DNA from: Desulfamplus sp964425195
Lineage (GTDB): Bacteria; Desulfobacterota; Desulfobacteria; Desulfobacterales; Desulfobacteraceae
Reading direction: 5' to 3'
Assembly: GCA_964425195.1 (NCBI GenBank)
Contig: CAYRLG010000001.1
Location: forward strand, 62,001-126,000
Length of the DNA stretch: 64,000 nt
Positions 26,642-34,338 of this stretch are shown piece by piece. Both the position numbers and the translations under genes were made by a program. Every line of letters begins with the position of its first letter. Within the stretch, counting starts at the first letter, position 1. A model generated the notes under the pieces. That model was not told the origin of the DNA. It did not search any database and saw nothing but the letters and a program-made list of their open reading frames with translations.

Positions 26642-28405
26642 ATGACTAACAGTTGCTTTCCCCCTGCATTTATTTTCATACTTGGTGCACTTATAATTCC
26701 ATTCCTGACGGGACGCACTCGTTCAGCTTATGTAATACTGCTGCCAATTGTAGGCTTTTTAAATCTTTTATCAATTCCTGTGGGAACAATGATGTCAGTC
26801 TCTTTTATGGATTATAGTTTAACGCTTGTGAGGATAGATAGGTTAAGCCTTGCGTTTGGTTATATTTTCCATATTATCTCTTTTATAACCATAATTTATA
26901 TTCTTCATGTAAAAAAGCCACTTGAATATGTAGCAGGTTTTATTTATGCAGGTGCTGCTATTGGTGTAATTTTTGCTGGTGATCTTTTTACCTTTTTTGT
27001 ATTTTGGGAAACATTAACAATTGGTTCAGTAATGCTAATTTGGGCAAGAGGCACCCAAGCATCAACATCTGCTGGATTCCGCTATCTTATGATACATGCT
27101 ACCGGTGGTCTGCTTCTTTTGGCTGGAATCGTGATGATGGTAACAAAAAGTGGCTCAATTGAATTTGGTTTTATTGGGCTTACAGATACTGCATCGTGGT
27201 TTATATTTATTGGTATAGGTATTAACTGTGCATGGCCATTTTTACACACATGGCTTACTGATGCCTATCCAGAAGCAACCATCGGTGGAACAGTTTTTTT
27301 AAGTGCATTTACTACTAAAACAGCCGTTTACGCTTTGGCAAGAGCTTTCCCGGGGACAGAGTTACTAATTTGGATTGGTGTTGTAATGGCAGCATTCCCA
27401 ATATTTTACGCTGTTATTGAGAACGATTTGAGAAGAGTTCTTGCCTACAGCCTTGTAAACCAGGTAGGATTTATGGTTGTAGGTATTGGAATCGGTACCG
27501 AGCTTGCTATTAATGGAGCGGTTGCCCATGCTTTTAATGATATTTTGTTTAAAGGGCTTCTTTTCATGTCTATGGGAGCAGTAATGTATCGTACTGGCAA
27601 GATAAATGCTACAGACCTTGGTGGACTTTACAAATCTATGCCATTGACAGCGGCATTCTGTATTGTAGGTGCAGCATCAATATCAGCCTTTCCTCTGTTC
27701 AGTGGATTTGTTAGCAAGTCAATGGTAATGTCCGCTGCTGGAGACAAACATCTGGTTATTGTTTGGTTGGTTTTACTTTTTGCCTCTGCTGGTGTATTCC
27801 ACCATGCAGGTATTAAGATTCCATTTTTTGCATTTTTTGGGCATGATGCTGGACACAGAGTTAAAGAGGCGCCTATTCACATGCTAATTGCAATGGGTAT
27901 GGCAGCGTTTCTATGTATATTTAATGGCACATTTTACAAACCTCTTTACAGCATTCTTCCATATCCGGCAATGTATGAACCCTATACACTTTCGCATGTT
28001 ATGACTCAAACAGAACTTCTATTCTATTCCGCACTTGCTTTTACACTTCTTCTTCTTTCTGGAATATATCCTGCTGAAATGAGAGCAATTAATATTGATT
28101 TTGACTGGTTTTATCGTAAGCCTTTGAATGCACTTGAGTTGATAGTTGCAACCATTTTAAATGGATTGAATCGTGCTCTTGATCAAATTATTGTAAAAGA
28201 TTTTACAGGAGCTGTGAACAGATTTGGAGTGAAGCCAATCACAAATTTAACACTCTTTGCTCTATCTCCGATTTTAAGTAATTTAGATAGAAAAGACAGA
28301 TATGAGCAATCAATAGTCTCTGCATTTAGAACTGGAACGTCTCCAGTAGGAGTTTATGCAGCTTGTGCAGGTCTATTTATTGTTATGTTATATATGTTAT
28401 TATAA
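26642..28405 (+). CDS. Third NuoL/M-like proton-translocating subunit
   Basis: 587 residues of the NuoL/M/N family. Visible: Glu in FTFFVFWETLTIGSVMLIW (helix 5), the GINCAWPFLHTWLTDAYPEAT segment (replacing the usual K-x-x-x-P-x-H-x-W-L-P; here the residue before the broken helix differs, so the canonical lysine seems missing), FLSAFTTKTAVYALAR with the helix-8 lysine, RRVLAYSLVNQVG, and FSGFVSKSMV. A C-terminal extension of about 130 residues with a possible lateral helix (about 470-560) precedes a last membrane helix. AAGGAG precedes the ATG. It is the last gene of the antiporter operon. Confidence 0.88.
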   Translation: MTNSCFPPAFIFILGALIIPFLTGRTRSAYVILLPIVGFLNLLSIPVGTMMSVSFMDYSLTLVRIDRLSLAFGYIFHIISFITIIYILHVKKPLEYVAGFIYAGAAIGVIFAGDLFTFFVFWETLTIGSVMLIWARGTQASTSAGFRYLMIHATGGLLLLAGIVMMVTKSGSIEFGFIGLTDTASWFIFIGIGINCAWPFLHTWLTDAYPEATIGGTVFLSAFTTKTAVYALARAFPGTELLIWIGVVMAAFPIFYAVIENDLRRVLAYSLVNQVGFMVVGIGIGTELAINGAVAHAFNDILFKGLLFMSMGAVMYRTGKINATDLGGLYKSMPLTAAFCIVGAASISAFPLFSGFVSKSMVMSAAGDKHLVIVWLVLLFASAGVFHHAGIKIPFFAFFGHDAGHRVKEAPIHMLIAMGMAAFLCIFNGTFYKPLYSILPYPAMYEPYTLSHVMTQTELLFYSALAFTLLLLSGIYPAEMRAINIDFDWFYRKPLNALELIVATILNGLNRALDQIIVKDFTGAVNRFGVKPITNLTLFALSPILSNLDRKDRYEQSIVSAFRTGTSPVGVYAACAGLFIVMLYMLL

Positions 28406-28540
28406 GCATCAAGTTTTATTGTTAATAATACGCTTTTTTATTTAACACTTAACTTCTTCCTGTGTCCTACTTTAACCCCGCTCTTTTTAAAGTGGCATTT
28501 GGAGGAGATTGTAAAATAAACTTATAAGGATCAACTTGAG

Positions 28541-29023
28541 ATGCTAAGAAAATCAGATTTGAAAAAAAATGAGTTTATGCACTTCCTTACCGATGAGATG
28601 TTGGAAAAAATTATTCCTATCACAAATGTGCTGGAAGTTGAAAGTCGTGAGATTATATTCAATGAAGGAGATCCTGCTGAAGATTTTTATTTAGTCAAAT
28701 CGGGGCAAGTTCTTCTCGAGCAGAAAATTTCAAAAGATATTATGGTTAATGTAAGTGCTATAGGAGCTGGAGAAGCATTTGGTCTCTCTGTTTTGTTAAA
28801 TAAAGATGAGCGTTCAATGGGAGCTATTTGCAATGAAGCTGCAACTCTTTTTGTAATCCACAGAAATGACCTGTTAAACCTAATGGAACACGATATGACT
28901 ATGGGATATTTGATTATGCAACATACTGCAAAAGAACTCAACAAAAGGTGGGTTAAAAGAACAGAACAGTTTCTAAGGGCTCTGAAATGCCACCCTGATA
29001 TTAGTGCGCTTGATATCCTTTAA
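28541..29023 (+). CDS. Cyclic-nucleotide-binding domain protein without DNA-binding domain
   Basis: 160 residues comprising a single cNMP-binding (CRP/PKA-regulatory) beta-barrel domain: IIFNEGDPAEDFYLVKSGQVLL is the typical G-x-x-x-x-x-F/Y-x-V-x-x-G segment, and GEAFGLSVLLNKDERSMGAICNEAATL corresponds to the phosphate-binding cassette. The cassette lacks the usual G-E-x-A-L...R-x-A form, having GEAFGLSVL and RSMG, so ligand binding is uncertain. The C-terminal 40 residues are helical and there is no HTH. It lies 135 bp after the antiporter operon in the same direction and may regulate a protein partner. Confidence 0.82.
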   Translation: MLRKSDLKKNEFMHFLTDEMLEKIIPITNVLEVESREIIFNEGDPAEDFYLVKSGQVLLEQKISKDIMVNVSAIGAGEAFGLSVLLNKDERSMGAICNEAATLFVIHRNDLLNLMEHDMTMGYLIMQHTAKELNKRWVKRTEQFLRALKCHPDISALDIL

Positions 29024-29086
29024 ATTAAATTATAAACAACTCAATATGTAGATTAAATACAAATAATATTTTTTTATAAACTGTGC

Positions 29087-29125
29087 ATAAGGTGAGTACA
29101 AATTTACTACTTGTACTCACCTTAT
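29087..29125 (+). terminator. Strong hairpin terminator between convergent genes
   Basis: A perfect 14-bp inverted repeat (arms 29087-29100 and 29112-29125, core AAGGTGAGTACA) with an 11-nt loop is followed on the plus strand by ATTTTTTAAT. It ends the plus-strand cNMP-domain gene and lies just after the minus-strand eIF2B-like gene, so it can serve both. Confidence 0.85.
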
Positions 29126-29145
29126 ATTTTTTAATACTTTTTGGA

Positions 29146-30078
29146 TTATGATAACCTACTGTTCTGATTCTTAAATTTAGCTTTTAAATCTATTGTACAA
29201 TAATCTTTTTTTGTTTCGCCATTTTCTGTTACAACGTGATCGATAAGCTCAAGGTCAATAAGGTCATGAGAGTGTCGTGTAATAGGAAAGTAGCAGTTTG
29301 CAGTATTTGTGTTTCCCTCTTCAGAGTAGATATATTGATCTGTAGCTGTTCTATGCGAATAGTGTAAAGTGTTTGCAAAAAGATGGACTTTAATATTATT
29401 AAGATGGCATAGACTTACAGTACCAGAAGTACCTGAAGGTGCAACAATCTTATGATCTGAAGTGATTGTTAGAGCACCAAGAAACATCTTATTTGCCTGC
29501 TCAACATAGTGACTAACATCGTGTGCTGGTGTTACATGATAATCGATATCATGCTGTCTAAAAGCCTGAACTAATTGACGAGTTCTCTCCTTGTTCTGTT
29601 CTAACACTATAACACGGAACATCATATTAAGAGAGTGTTTTGCCCGTATAAGGATGTTTGTAACCACAGAGCTTGCAGAGTGGACAATAATTACATCCCC
29701 ATTTTTCACATATTGCAGACCATGTTCCGTAACTTTAGCTGCATTACTCTTAAAAAGCTCTATCTGCTTATTAAGACTTTTTTCTGCATTATTCCTCATC
29801 TCTTCAATAGAAGGTTCATTTTTCATCAACTGGCGCATATCGTTTTCAAAACGCTCAATCAGGTGAATTAACGGTATAACCTTAGGTTGTGAATTTTTTA
29901 TAGCAGTAGCAAGCTCAATATAGAGGTCAGCAACCTCTTCACGAGAGCATTGAAGCTCTCTGATAGCTTCAATAAAACTGTTAAGTGCCAATATGGTTGT
30001 TCTGGCAATACCTTGTATATCGCCAATATCTCTTAGCAATTTATACATAGTGGCTGAGGTGTTATTATTCTCTTTCAT
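29146..30078 (-). CDS. eIF2B-fold protein, copy 1 (left copy of the duplicated pair)
   Basis: Predicted 310 residues if the start is the ATG at 30078, whose ATGA overlaps the stop of the upstream transporter; an ATG at 30090 and a TTG at 30102 are alternatives. The C-terminal two thirds are a Rossmann-like eIF2B-alpha/MtnA/ribose-1,5-bisphosphate isomerase family domain: GDVIIVHSASSVVTNIL, FRVIVLEQNKERTR, FLGALTITSDHKIVAPSGTSG and VHLFANTLHYS follow the family layout. The helical N-terminus (about 1-110) is the usual cap. Substrate unknown; some relatives bind sugar phosphates or nucleotides, and catalytic Cys/Asp of MtnA are not obvious here (FLGAL replaces the family's V-G-A-D-x). Copy 1 ends with 16 residues after DYC that copy 2 lacks. 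Confidence 0.82.
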   Translation of the reverse strand: MKENNNTSATMYKLLRDIGDIQGIARTTILALNSFIEAIRELQCSREEVADLYIELATAIKNSQPKVIPLIHLIERFENDMRQLMKNEPSIEEMRNNAEKSLNKQIELFKSNAAKVTEHGLQYVKNGDVIIVHSASSVVTNILIRAKHSLNMMFRVIVLEQNKERTRQLVQAFRQHDIDYHVTPAHDVSHYVEQANKMFLGALTITSDHKIVAPSGTSGTVSLCHLNNIKVHLFANTLHYSHRTATDQYIYSEEGNTNTANCYFPITRHSHDLIDLELIDHVVTENGETKKDYCTIDLKAKFKNQNSRLS

Positions 30079-30743
30079 AGCGATACCCATAAATATAGAC
30101 AAAGATAGATAGATGAGATGATAAGCGTCATAATGGTAATCATGGCACTTGATTTCATAAACTCAAAGAAACTGATATGAACTCCATTCTGTTTTGCAAT
30201 ACCAACAGATACAATATTTGCAGAAGCACCTATCATAGTAAGGTTACCTCCAAAGCAGGCACCAAGTGCCAAAGCCCACCATAAAATATTGTTTGGCACA
30301 GGAGAGGCTTCTAACATAACTCTTACAATTGGAATCATGGTGATGGTAAAAGGGATGTTGTCCAAAAAACCTGAAGCAATACCTGAAACCCACAAAACTG
30401 TAAGCACCATAATGTATGGATTACCACCAATCTTTAAGAAAATATTATGTGCTATCCACTCAATAACACCTTTATGTTCAAGAACTCCAACTAAAATAAA
30501 CAGTCCTGCAAAAAAGAGTAAAGTACTCCACTCTACCTCCTGAAGAATATGTTCAACATCAACTTTTGCTATGCAAAGAAGAAACATTGCCATCATAAGA
30601 GCAACAACTCCCGGAGATAACTTTGTTATAGTTTGCGTTACAAATAGCAACAAGGTAATTACAAGACAGCTCAATGCTTTAACCAAAAGTTTTTTATCAA
30701 TGGTTGTGTTCAAGAACTCCATTCGTATCTTTTCAAGAAGTAG
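29197..30743. repeat. Left copy of a 1547-bp near-perfect direct repeat
   Basis: Compared base by base with the region 2646 bp to the right (31843-33389), I find no difference. It covers nearly all of the eIF2B-like gene and the 3' half of the transporter. The first mismatches are at 29196 and 30744 (T here, C at 33390). Beyond 30744 the copies continue without net indel to the transporter start but are diverged. Confidence 0.85.
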
Positions 30744-31379
30744 TTGAACTGTAAATAATTTTGCTAAGTTTGTGTTGATAGGCTTAAATTTTTCCCTATT
30801 AGTTGCCCAGATAAGCAGCAACGTTGCAAATACTGATAACACTACTGGAATAAAGAGATTGATTACAAATTGGTTAAAAGTAAGAGCCACTTTTGATCCA
30901 ATTATAATGTTTGGAGGATCTCCAATTAGTGTAGAAGTCCCTCCTATGTTGGAGATTACAGCTTGAGAAATTACATACAGTTTAGCATCAAGTCCCATAC
31001 CACGAGCAAGTTCAATAATAATAGGAATAATAATCAGTACTGTAGTAACATTATCGAGAAAAGCAGATACTACAGCAGTTACAACAGAGAAAAGAATTAA
31101 AATTTTTAAGGGATTTCCCTTTGTCATCTGTGCAATTTTTACTGAAAGCATGGCAAAAAAACCAGATTTCCTTAAAACTGCAACTATGACCATCATACCT
31201 AAAAGCAGCATAATGGTCTCAAAATCAATCAGCGATGCTGCTGTATGTTCATCAATAACATGAATCATCAGAAGCACCATAACACCAAGAAGTGCTGACA
31301 CAGCTTTGTTTACTAACTCAAAGGTTATGACAGCATAGACAATCAGAAAAACAATAATTGGCAGCAATGCACCTTCCAT
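30075..31379 (-). CDS. ArsB/NhaD-like ion transporter, copy 1
   Basis: 434 residues, about 11-12 helices, ion-transporter superfamily (CitMHS/ArsB/NhaD). Visible family motifs are SAFLDNVTTVLIIIP in the first half, STLIGDPPNIIIGS, LLFFAGLFILVGVLEHKG, SGFLDNIPFTITMIPI in the second half and NLTMIGASANIVSVG. The internal pseudo-symmetry of two half domains each with L-D-N and G-x-x-x-N motifs is typical. Substrate could be Na+/H+, dicarboxylate or another anion; sequence alone does not tell. AAGGAA precedes the ATG. Its stop overlaps the start of the eIF2B-like gene, so the two are translated as a coupled pair. Confidence 0.88.
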   Translation of the reverse strand: MEGALLPIIVFLIVYAVITFELVNKAVSALLGVMVLLMIHVIDEHTAASLIDFETIMLLLGMMVIVAVLRKSGFFAMLSVKIAQMTKGNPLKILILFSVVTAVVSAFLDNVTTVLIIIPIIIELARGMGLDAKLYVISQAVISNIGGTSTLIGDPPNIIIGSKVALTFNQFVINLFIPVVLSVFATLLLIWATNREKFKPINTNLAKLFTVQLLLEKIRMEFLNTTIDKKLLVKALSCLVITLLLFVTQTITKLSPGVVALMMAMFLLCIAKVDVEHILQEVEWSTLLFFAGLFILVGVLEHKGVIEWIAHNIFLKIGGNPYIMVLTVLWVSGIASGFLDNIPFTITMIPIVRVMLEASPVPNNILWWALALGACFGGNLTMIGASANIVSVGIAKQNGVHISFFEFMKSSAMITIMTLIISSIYLCLYLWVSL

Positions 31380-31830
31380 AACTTTTCCTTTTTCCCCTTA
31401 AAAGCCCATCTTAATCTTATTTGCATAAAAGTAGTTGGGAGTTAAATATAAAACAGAGAAATTTCCAATGAACTTATCTCTATCTCTTATAAGGTTTATA
31501 ATCCTTACTTAAAATTTACAATAAATTCAAATAGATCATTTACTCTGTCGGCTTACTCGATTCAAGTCGGCTCAAATATATTAATCTATTTTAAGAGTCA
31601 AGAAGAAAATTATAAATGTATCAATACCACACAATTAGTAAATAATCTCATTATAATCACTTGATAGATAATTTCCAGTAATTATAAAGAGTTATAATAA
31701 TATAATAGATAAAAGAGCTATTAGATAAGCAATAGTGGAGAGAAGATAGATAAGGAGCAACATCTCTAATCTGTGTAGAGTTTATGCTCTCTAACTACTT
31801 ATTCAGTGTTTAGAGAGCATAGTATAGTTA
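31380..31830. other. 451-bp spacer between the two duplicated pairs
   Basis: No gene seen. It carries the leader of copy 1 of the transporter, an imperfect direct repeat with GTCGGCT at 31547-31553 and 31566-31572, and a perfect 11-bp inverted repeat (arms 31784-31794 and 31810-31820, ATGCTCTCTAA with 15-nt loop) directly downstream of the copy-2 eIF2B gene. The last is probably its transcription end, although no strong T run follows on the minus strand. Confidence 0.4.
31784..31820 (-). terminator. Hairpin after copy-2 eIF2B-like gene
   Basis: Perfect 11-bp stem and 15-nt loop, 10 bp beyond the stop of the minus-strand gene. The sequence after the stem on that strand starts AAACTC, so the U-tract is lacking; it may be a rho-independent terminator variant or a 3'-end stabilising stem. 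Confidence 0.4.
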
Positions 31831-32724
31831 CTATTTTGCTGGACAATAATCTTTTTTTGTTTCGCCATTTTCTGTTACAACGTGATCGATAAGCTCAAGG
31901 TCAATAAGGTCATGAGAGTGTCGTGTAATAGGAAAGTAGCAGTTTGCAGTATTTGTGTTTCCCTCTTCAGAGTAGATATATTGATCTGTAGCTGTTCTAT
32001 GCGAATAGTGTAAAGTGTTTGCAAAAAGATGGACTTTAATATTATTAAGATGGCATAGACTTACAGTACCAGAAGTACCTGAAGGTGCAACAATCTTATG
32101 ATCTGAAGTGATTGTTAGAGCACCAAGAAACATCTTATTTGCCTGCTCAACATAGTGACTAACATCGTGTGCTGGTGTTACATGATAATCGATATCATGC
32201 TGTCTAAAAGCCTGAACTAATTGACGAGTTCTCTCCTTGTTCTGTTCTAACACTATAACACGGAACATCATATTAAGAGAGTGTTTTGCCCGTATAAGGA
32301 TGTTTGTAACCACAGAGCTTGCAGAGTGGACAATAATTACATCCCCATTTTTCACATATTGCAGACCATGTTCCGTAACTTTAGCTGCATTACTCTTAAA
32401 AAGCTCTATCTGCTTATTAAGACTTTTTTCTGCATTATTCCTCATCTCTTCAATAGAAGGTTCATTTTTCATCAACTGGCGCATATCGTTTTCAAAACGC
32501 TCAATCAGGTGAATTAACGGTATAACCTTAGGTTGTGAATTTTTTATAGCAGTAGCAAGCTCAATATAGAGGTCAGCAACCTCTTCACGAGAGCATTGAA
32601 GCTCTCTGATAGCTTCAATAAAACTGTTAAGTGCCAATATGGTTGTTCTGGCAATACCTTGTATATCGCCAATATCTCTTAGCAATTTATACATAGTGGC
32701 TGAGGTGTTATTATTCTCTTTCAT
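31831..32724 (-). CDS. eIF2B-fold protein, copy 2
   Basis: Same protein as copy 1 up to and including DYC, then only PAK before the stop, so about 297 residues from the ATG at 32724 that overlaps the transporter stop by four bases. The abrupt change occurs at 31842/31843, where nucleotide identity to copy 1 also ends. Either copy 1 has acquired a tail or copy 2 has lost its own; both keep the full Rossmann-like core. Function as for copy 1: an eIF2B/isomerase-type binding fold of unknown ligand, coupled to the transporter. Confidence 0.82.
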   Translation of the reverse strand: MKENNNTSATMYKLLRDIGDIQGIARTTILALNSFIEAIRELQCSREEVADLYIELATAIKNSQPKVIPLIHLIERFENDMRQLMKNEPSIEEMRNNAEKSLNKQIELFKSNAAKVTEHGLQYVKNGDVIIVHSASSVVTNILIRAKHSLNMMFRVIVLEQNKERTRQLVQAFRQHDIDYHVTPAHDVSHYVEQANKMFLGALTITSDHKIVAPSGTSGTVSLCHLNNIKVHLFANTLHYSHRTATDQYIYSEEGNTNTANCYFPITRHSHDLIDLELIDHVVTENGETKKDYCPAK

Positions 32725-33389
32725 AGCGATACCCATAAATATAGACAAAGATAGATAGATGAGATGATAAGCGTCATAATGGTAATCATGGCACTTGATT
32801 TCATAAACTCAAAGAAACTGATATGAACTCCATTCTGTTTTGCAATACCAACAGATACAATATTTGCAGAAGCACCTATCATAGTAAGGTTACCTCCAAA
32901 GCAGGCACCAAGTGCCAAAGCCCACCATAAAATATTGTTTGGCACAGGAGAGGCTTCTAACATAACTCTTACAATTGGAATCATGGTGATGGTAAAAGGG
33001 ATGTTGTCCAAAAAACCTGAAGCAATACCTGAAACCCACAAAACTGTAAGCACCATAATGTATGGATTACCACCAATCTTTAAGAAAATATTATGTGCTA
33101 TCCACTCAATAACACCTTTATGTTCAAGAACTCCAACTAAAATAAACAGTCCTGCAAAAAAGAGTAAAGTACTCCACTCTACCTCCTGAAGAATATGTTC
33201 AACATCAACTTTTGCTATGCAAAGAAGAAACATTGCCATCATAAGAGCAACAACTCCCGGAGATAACTTTGTTATAGTTTGCGTTACAAATAGCAACAAG
33301 GTAATTACAAGACAGCTCAATGCTTTAACCAAAAGTTTTTTATCAATGGTTGTGTTCAAGAACTCCATTCGTATCTTTTCAAGAAGTAG
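31843..33389. repeat. Right copy of the 1547-bp near-perfect direct repeat
   Basis: Counterpart of 29197-30743. A further stretch at 33847-33959 (matching 31201-31313) differs at just two of 113 positions, while between these two stretches the copies differ at about one base in five by eye near 33480-33600. This is a mosaic of converted and unconverted tracts. Confidence 0.85.
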
Positions 33390-34025
33390 CTGAACTGTAA
33401 ATAATTTTGTAAAGTTCGTATTAATGGATTTAAATTTTTCCCTATTAGTTGCCCAAATAAGCAACAAGGTACAAAGTAGAGATATTATTACGGGAGTAAT
33501 CAGATTGGCTATAAACTGATTAAAGGTAAGAGCCACTTTTGATCCAATTATGATGTTTGGGGGATCTCCAATCAAAGTTGCAGTTCCTCCAATGTTGGAT
33601 ATCACGGCTTGAGAAATTACGTATAATTTAACATCAAGCCCCATACCACGGGCAAGCTCAATCACAATAGGGATAATGATAAGTACTGTAGTAACATTAT
33701 CTAAAAAAGCTGAGAGAACAGCAGTTACAATAGAGAATAGTATTAAAATCTTCAGTGGATTGCCCTTTGTCATCTGTGCAATTTTCACTGAAAGCATTGC
33801 AAAAAAACCAGATTTCCTTAAAACTGAAACAATAATCATCATACCCAAAAGCAGCATAATGGTCTCAAAATCAATCAGCGATGCTGCTGTGTGTTCATCA
33901 ATAACATGAACCATCAGAAGCACCATAACACCAAGAAGTGCTGACACAGCTTTGTTTACAATCTCAAAAGAGATAACAGCATAAACAACTACAAAAACAA
34001 TAATTGGCAATAATGCCCCTTCCAT
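32721..34025 (-). CDS. ArsB/NhaD-like ion transporter, copy 2
   Basis: 434 residues from the ATG at 34025, which has the same AAGGA ribosome site as copy 1; an earlier ATG at 34052 adds nine residues without a better site. The C-terminal half is identical to copy 1. The N-terminal half differs at scattered positions, for example NREKFKSINTNFTKLF against NREKFKPINTNLAKLF, and in the helices before it. All family motifs, including GDPPNIIIG and the two L-D-N segments, are kept, so both copies are probably functional. Confidence 0.88.
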   Translation of the reverse strand: MEGALLPIIVFVVVYAVISFEIVNKAVSALLGVMVLLMVHVIDEHTAASLIDFETIMLLLGMMIIVSVLRKSGFFAMLSVKIAQMTKGNPLKILILFSIVTAVLSAFLDNVTTVLIIIPIVIELARGMGLDVKLYVISQAVISNIGGTATLIGDPPNIIIGSKVALTFNQFIANLITPVIISLLCTLLLIWATNREKFKSINTNFTKLFTVQLLLEKIRMEFLNTTIDKKLLVKALSCLVITLLLFVTQTITKLSPGVVALMMAMFLLCIAKVDVEHILQEVEWSTLLFFAGLFILVGVLEHKGVIEWIAHNIFLKIGGNPYIMVLTVLWVSGIASGFLDNIPFTITMIPIVRVMLEASPVPNNILWWALALGACFGGNLTMIGASANIVSVGIAKQNGVHISFFEFMKSSAMITIMTLIISSIYLCLYLWVSL

Positions 34026-34102
34026 AACTTTTCCTTTTTCCATAAAGTTCATCCGCCTATTTTTTTAAAAAGATACGGATGAGAGTTAATAAAGTGAACA
34101 AA

Positions 34103-34158
34103 GAAACAGAATAAAAAAGGCTATACTCAAACGAGTTTAGCCTTTTTTATTCTGTTTC
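34103..34158 (-). terminator. Large bidirectional terminator-type hairpin
   Basis: A 21-bp perfect stem (arms 34103-34123 and 34138-34158), continuing after one T/T mismatch with four more pairs and a 4-nt loop. The stem itself contains A6/T6 runs. It lies after the minus-strand 378-residue gene and before the transporter leader, so it separates these two transcription units. The rest of the 34054-34338 spacer shows no gene. Confidence 0.75.
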
Positions 34159-34338
34159 TTTATTTATGAGCACCGGCTCATCTATAAGTAAGTTTGAAAA
34201 ACTTATTATATCAGTTACACCAGAAACTACGACTAACCTCCAATCAACTTAGGTGGGCTTCCAATATAATAATAGACCGATACAGTCAAGTATAAAAGAG
34301 AGAGATTGACACCATCACCTTATCTAAAAAACAATAAG

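Noticed and set aside
22830..28405. Complex I (nuo) operon
   Set aside because: The NuoL/M/N-like genes are accompanied by mrpE/F/G/B and not by nuoA, B, C, D, H, I or peripheral-arm genes.
31547..31572. Direct repeat GTCGGCT with 19-bp period as an operator
   Set aside because: Two short copies only, no dyad symmetry; not enough to call a site.
29146..34025. Composite transposon as cause of the duplication
   Set aside because: No transposase, no terminal inverted repeats and no target-site duplication seen at the borders; a tandem duplication with conversion explains the data.
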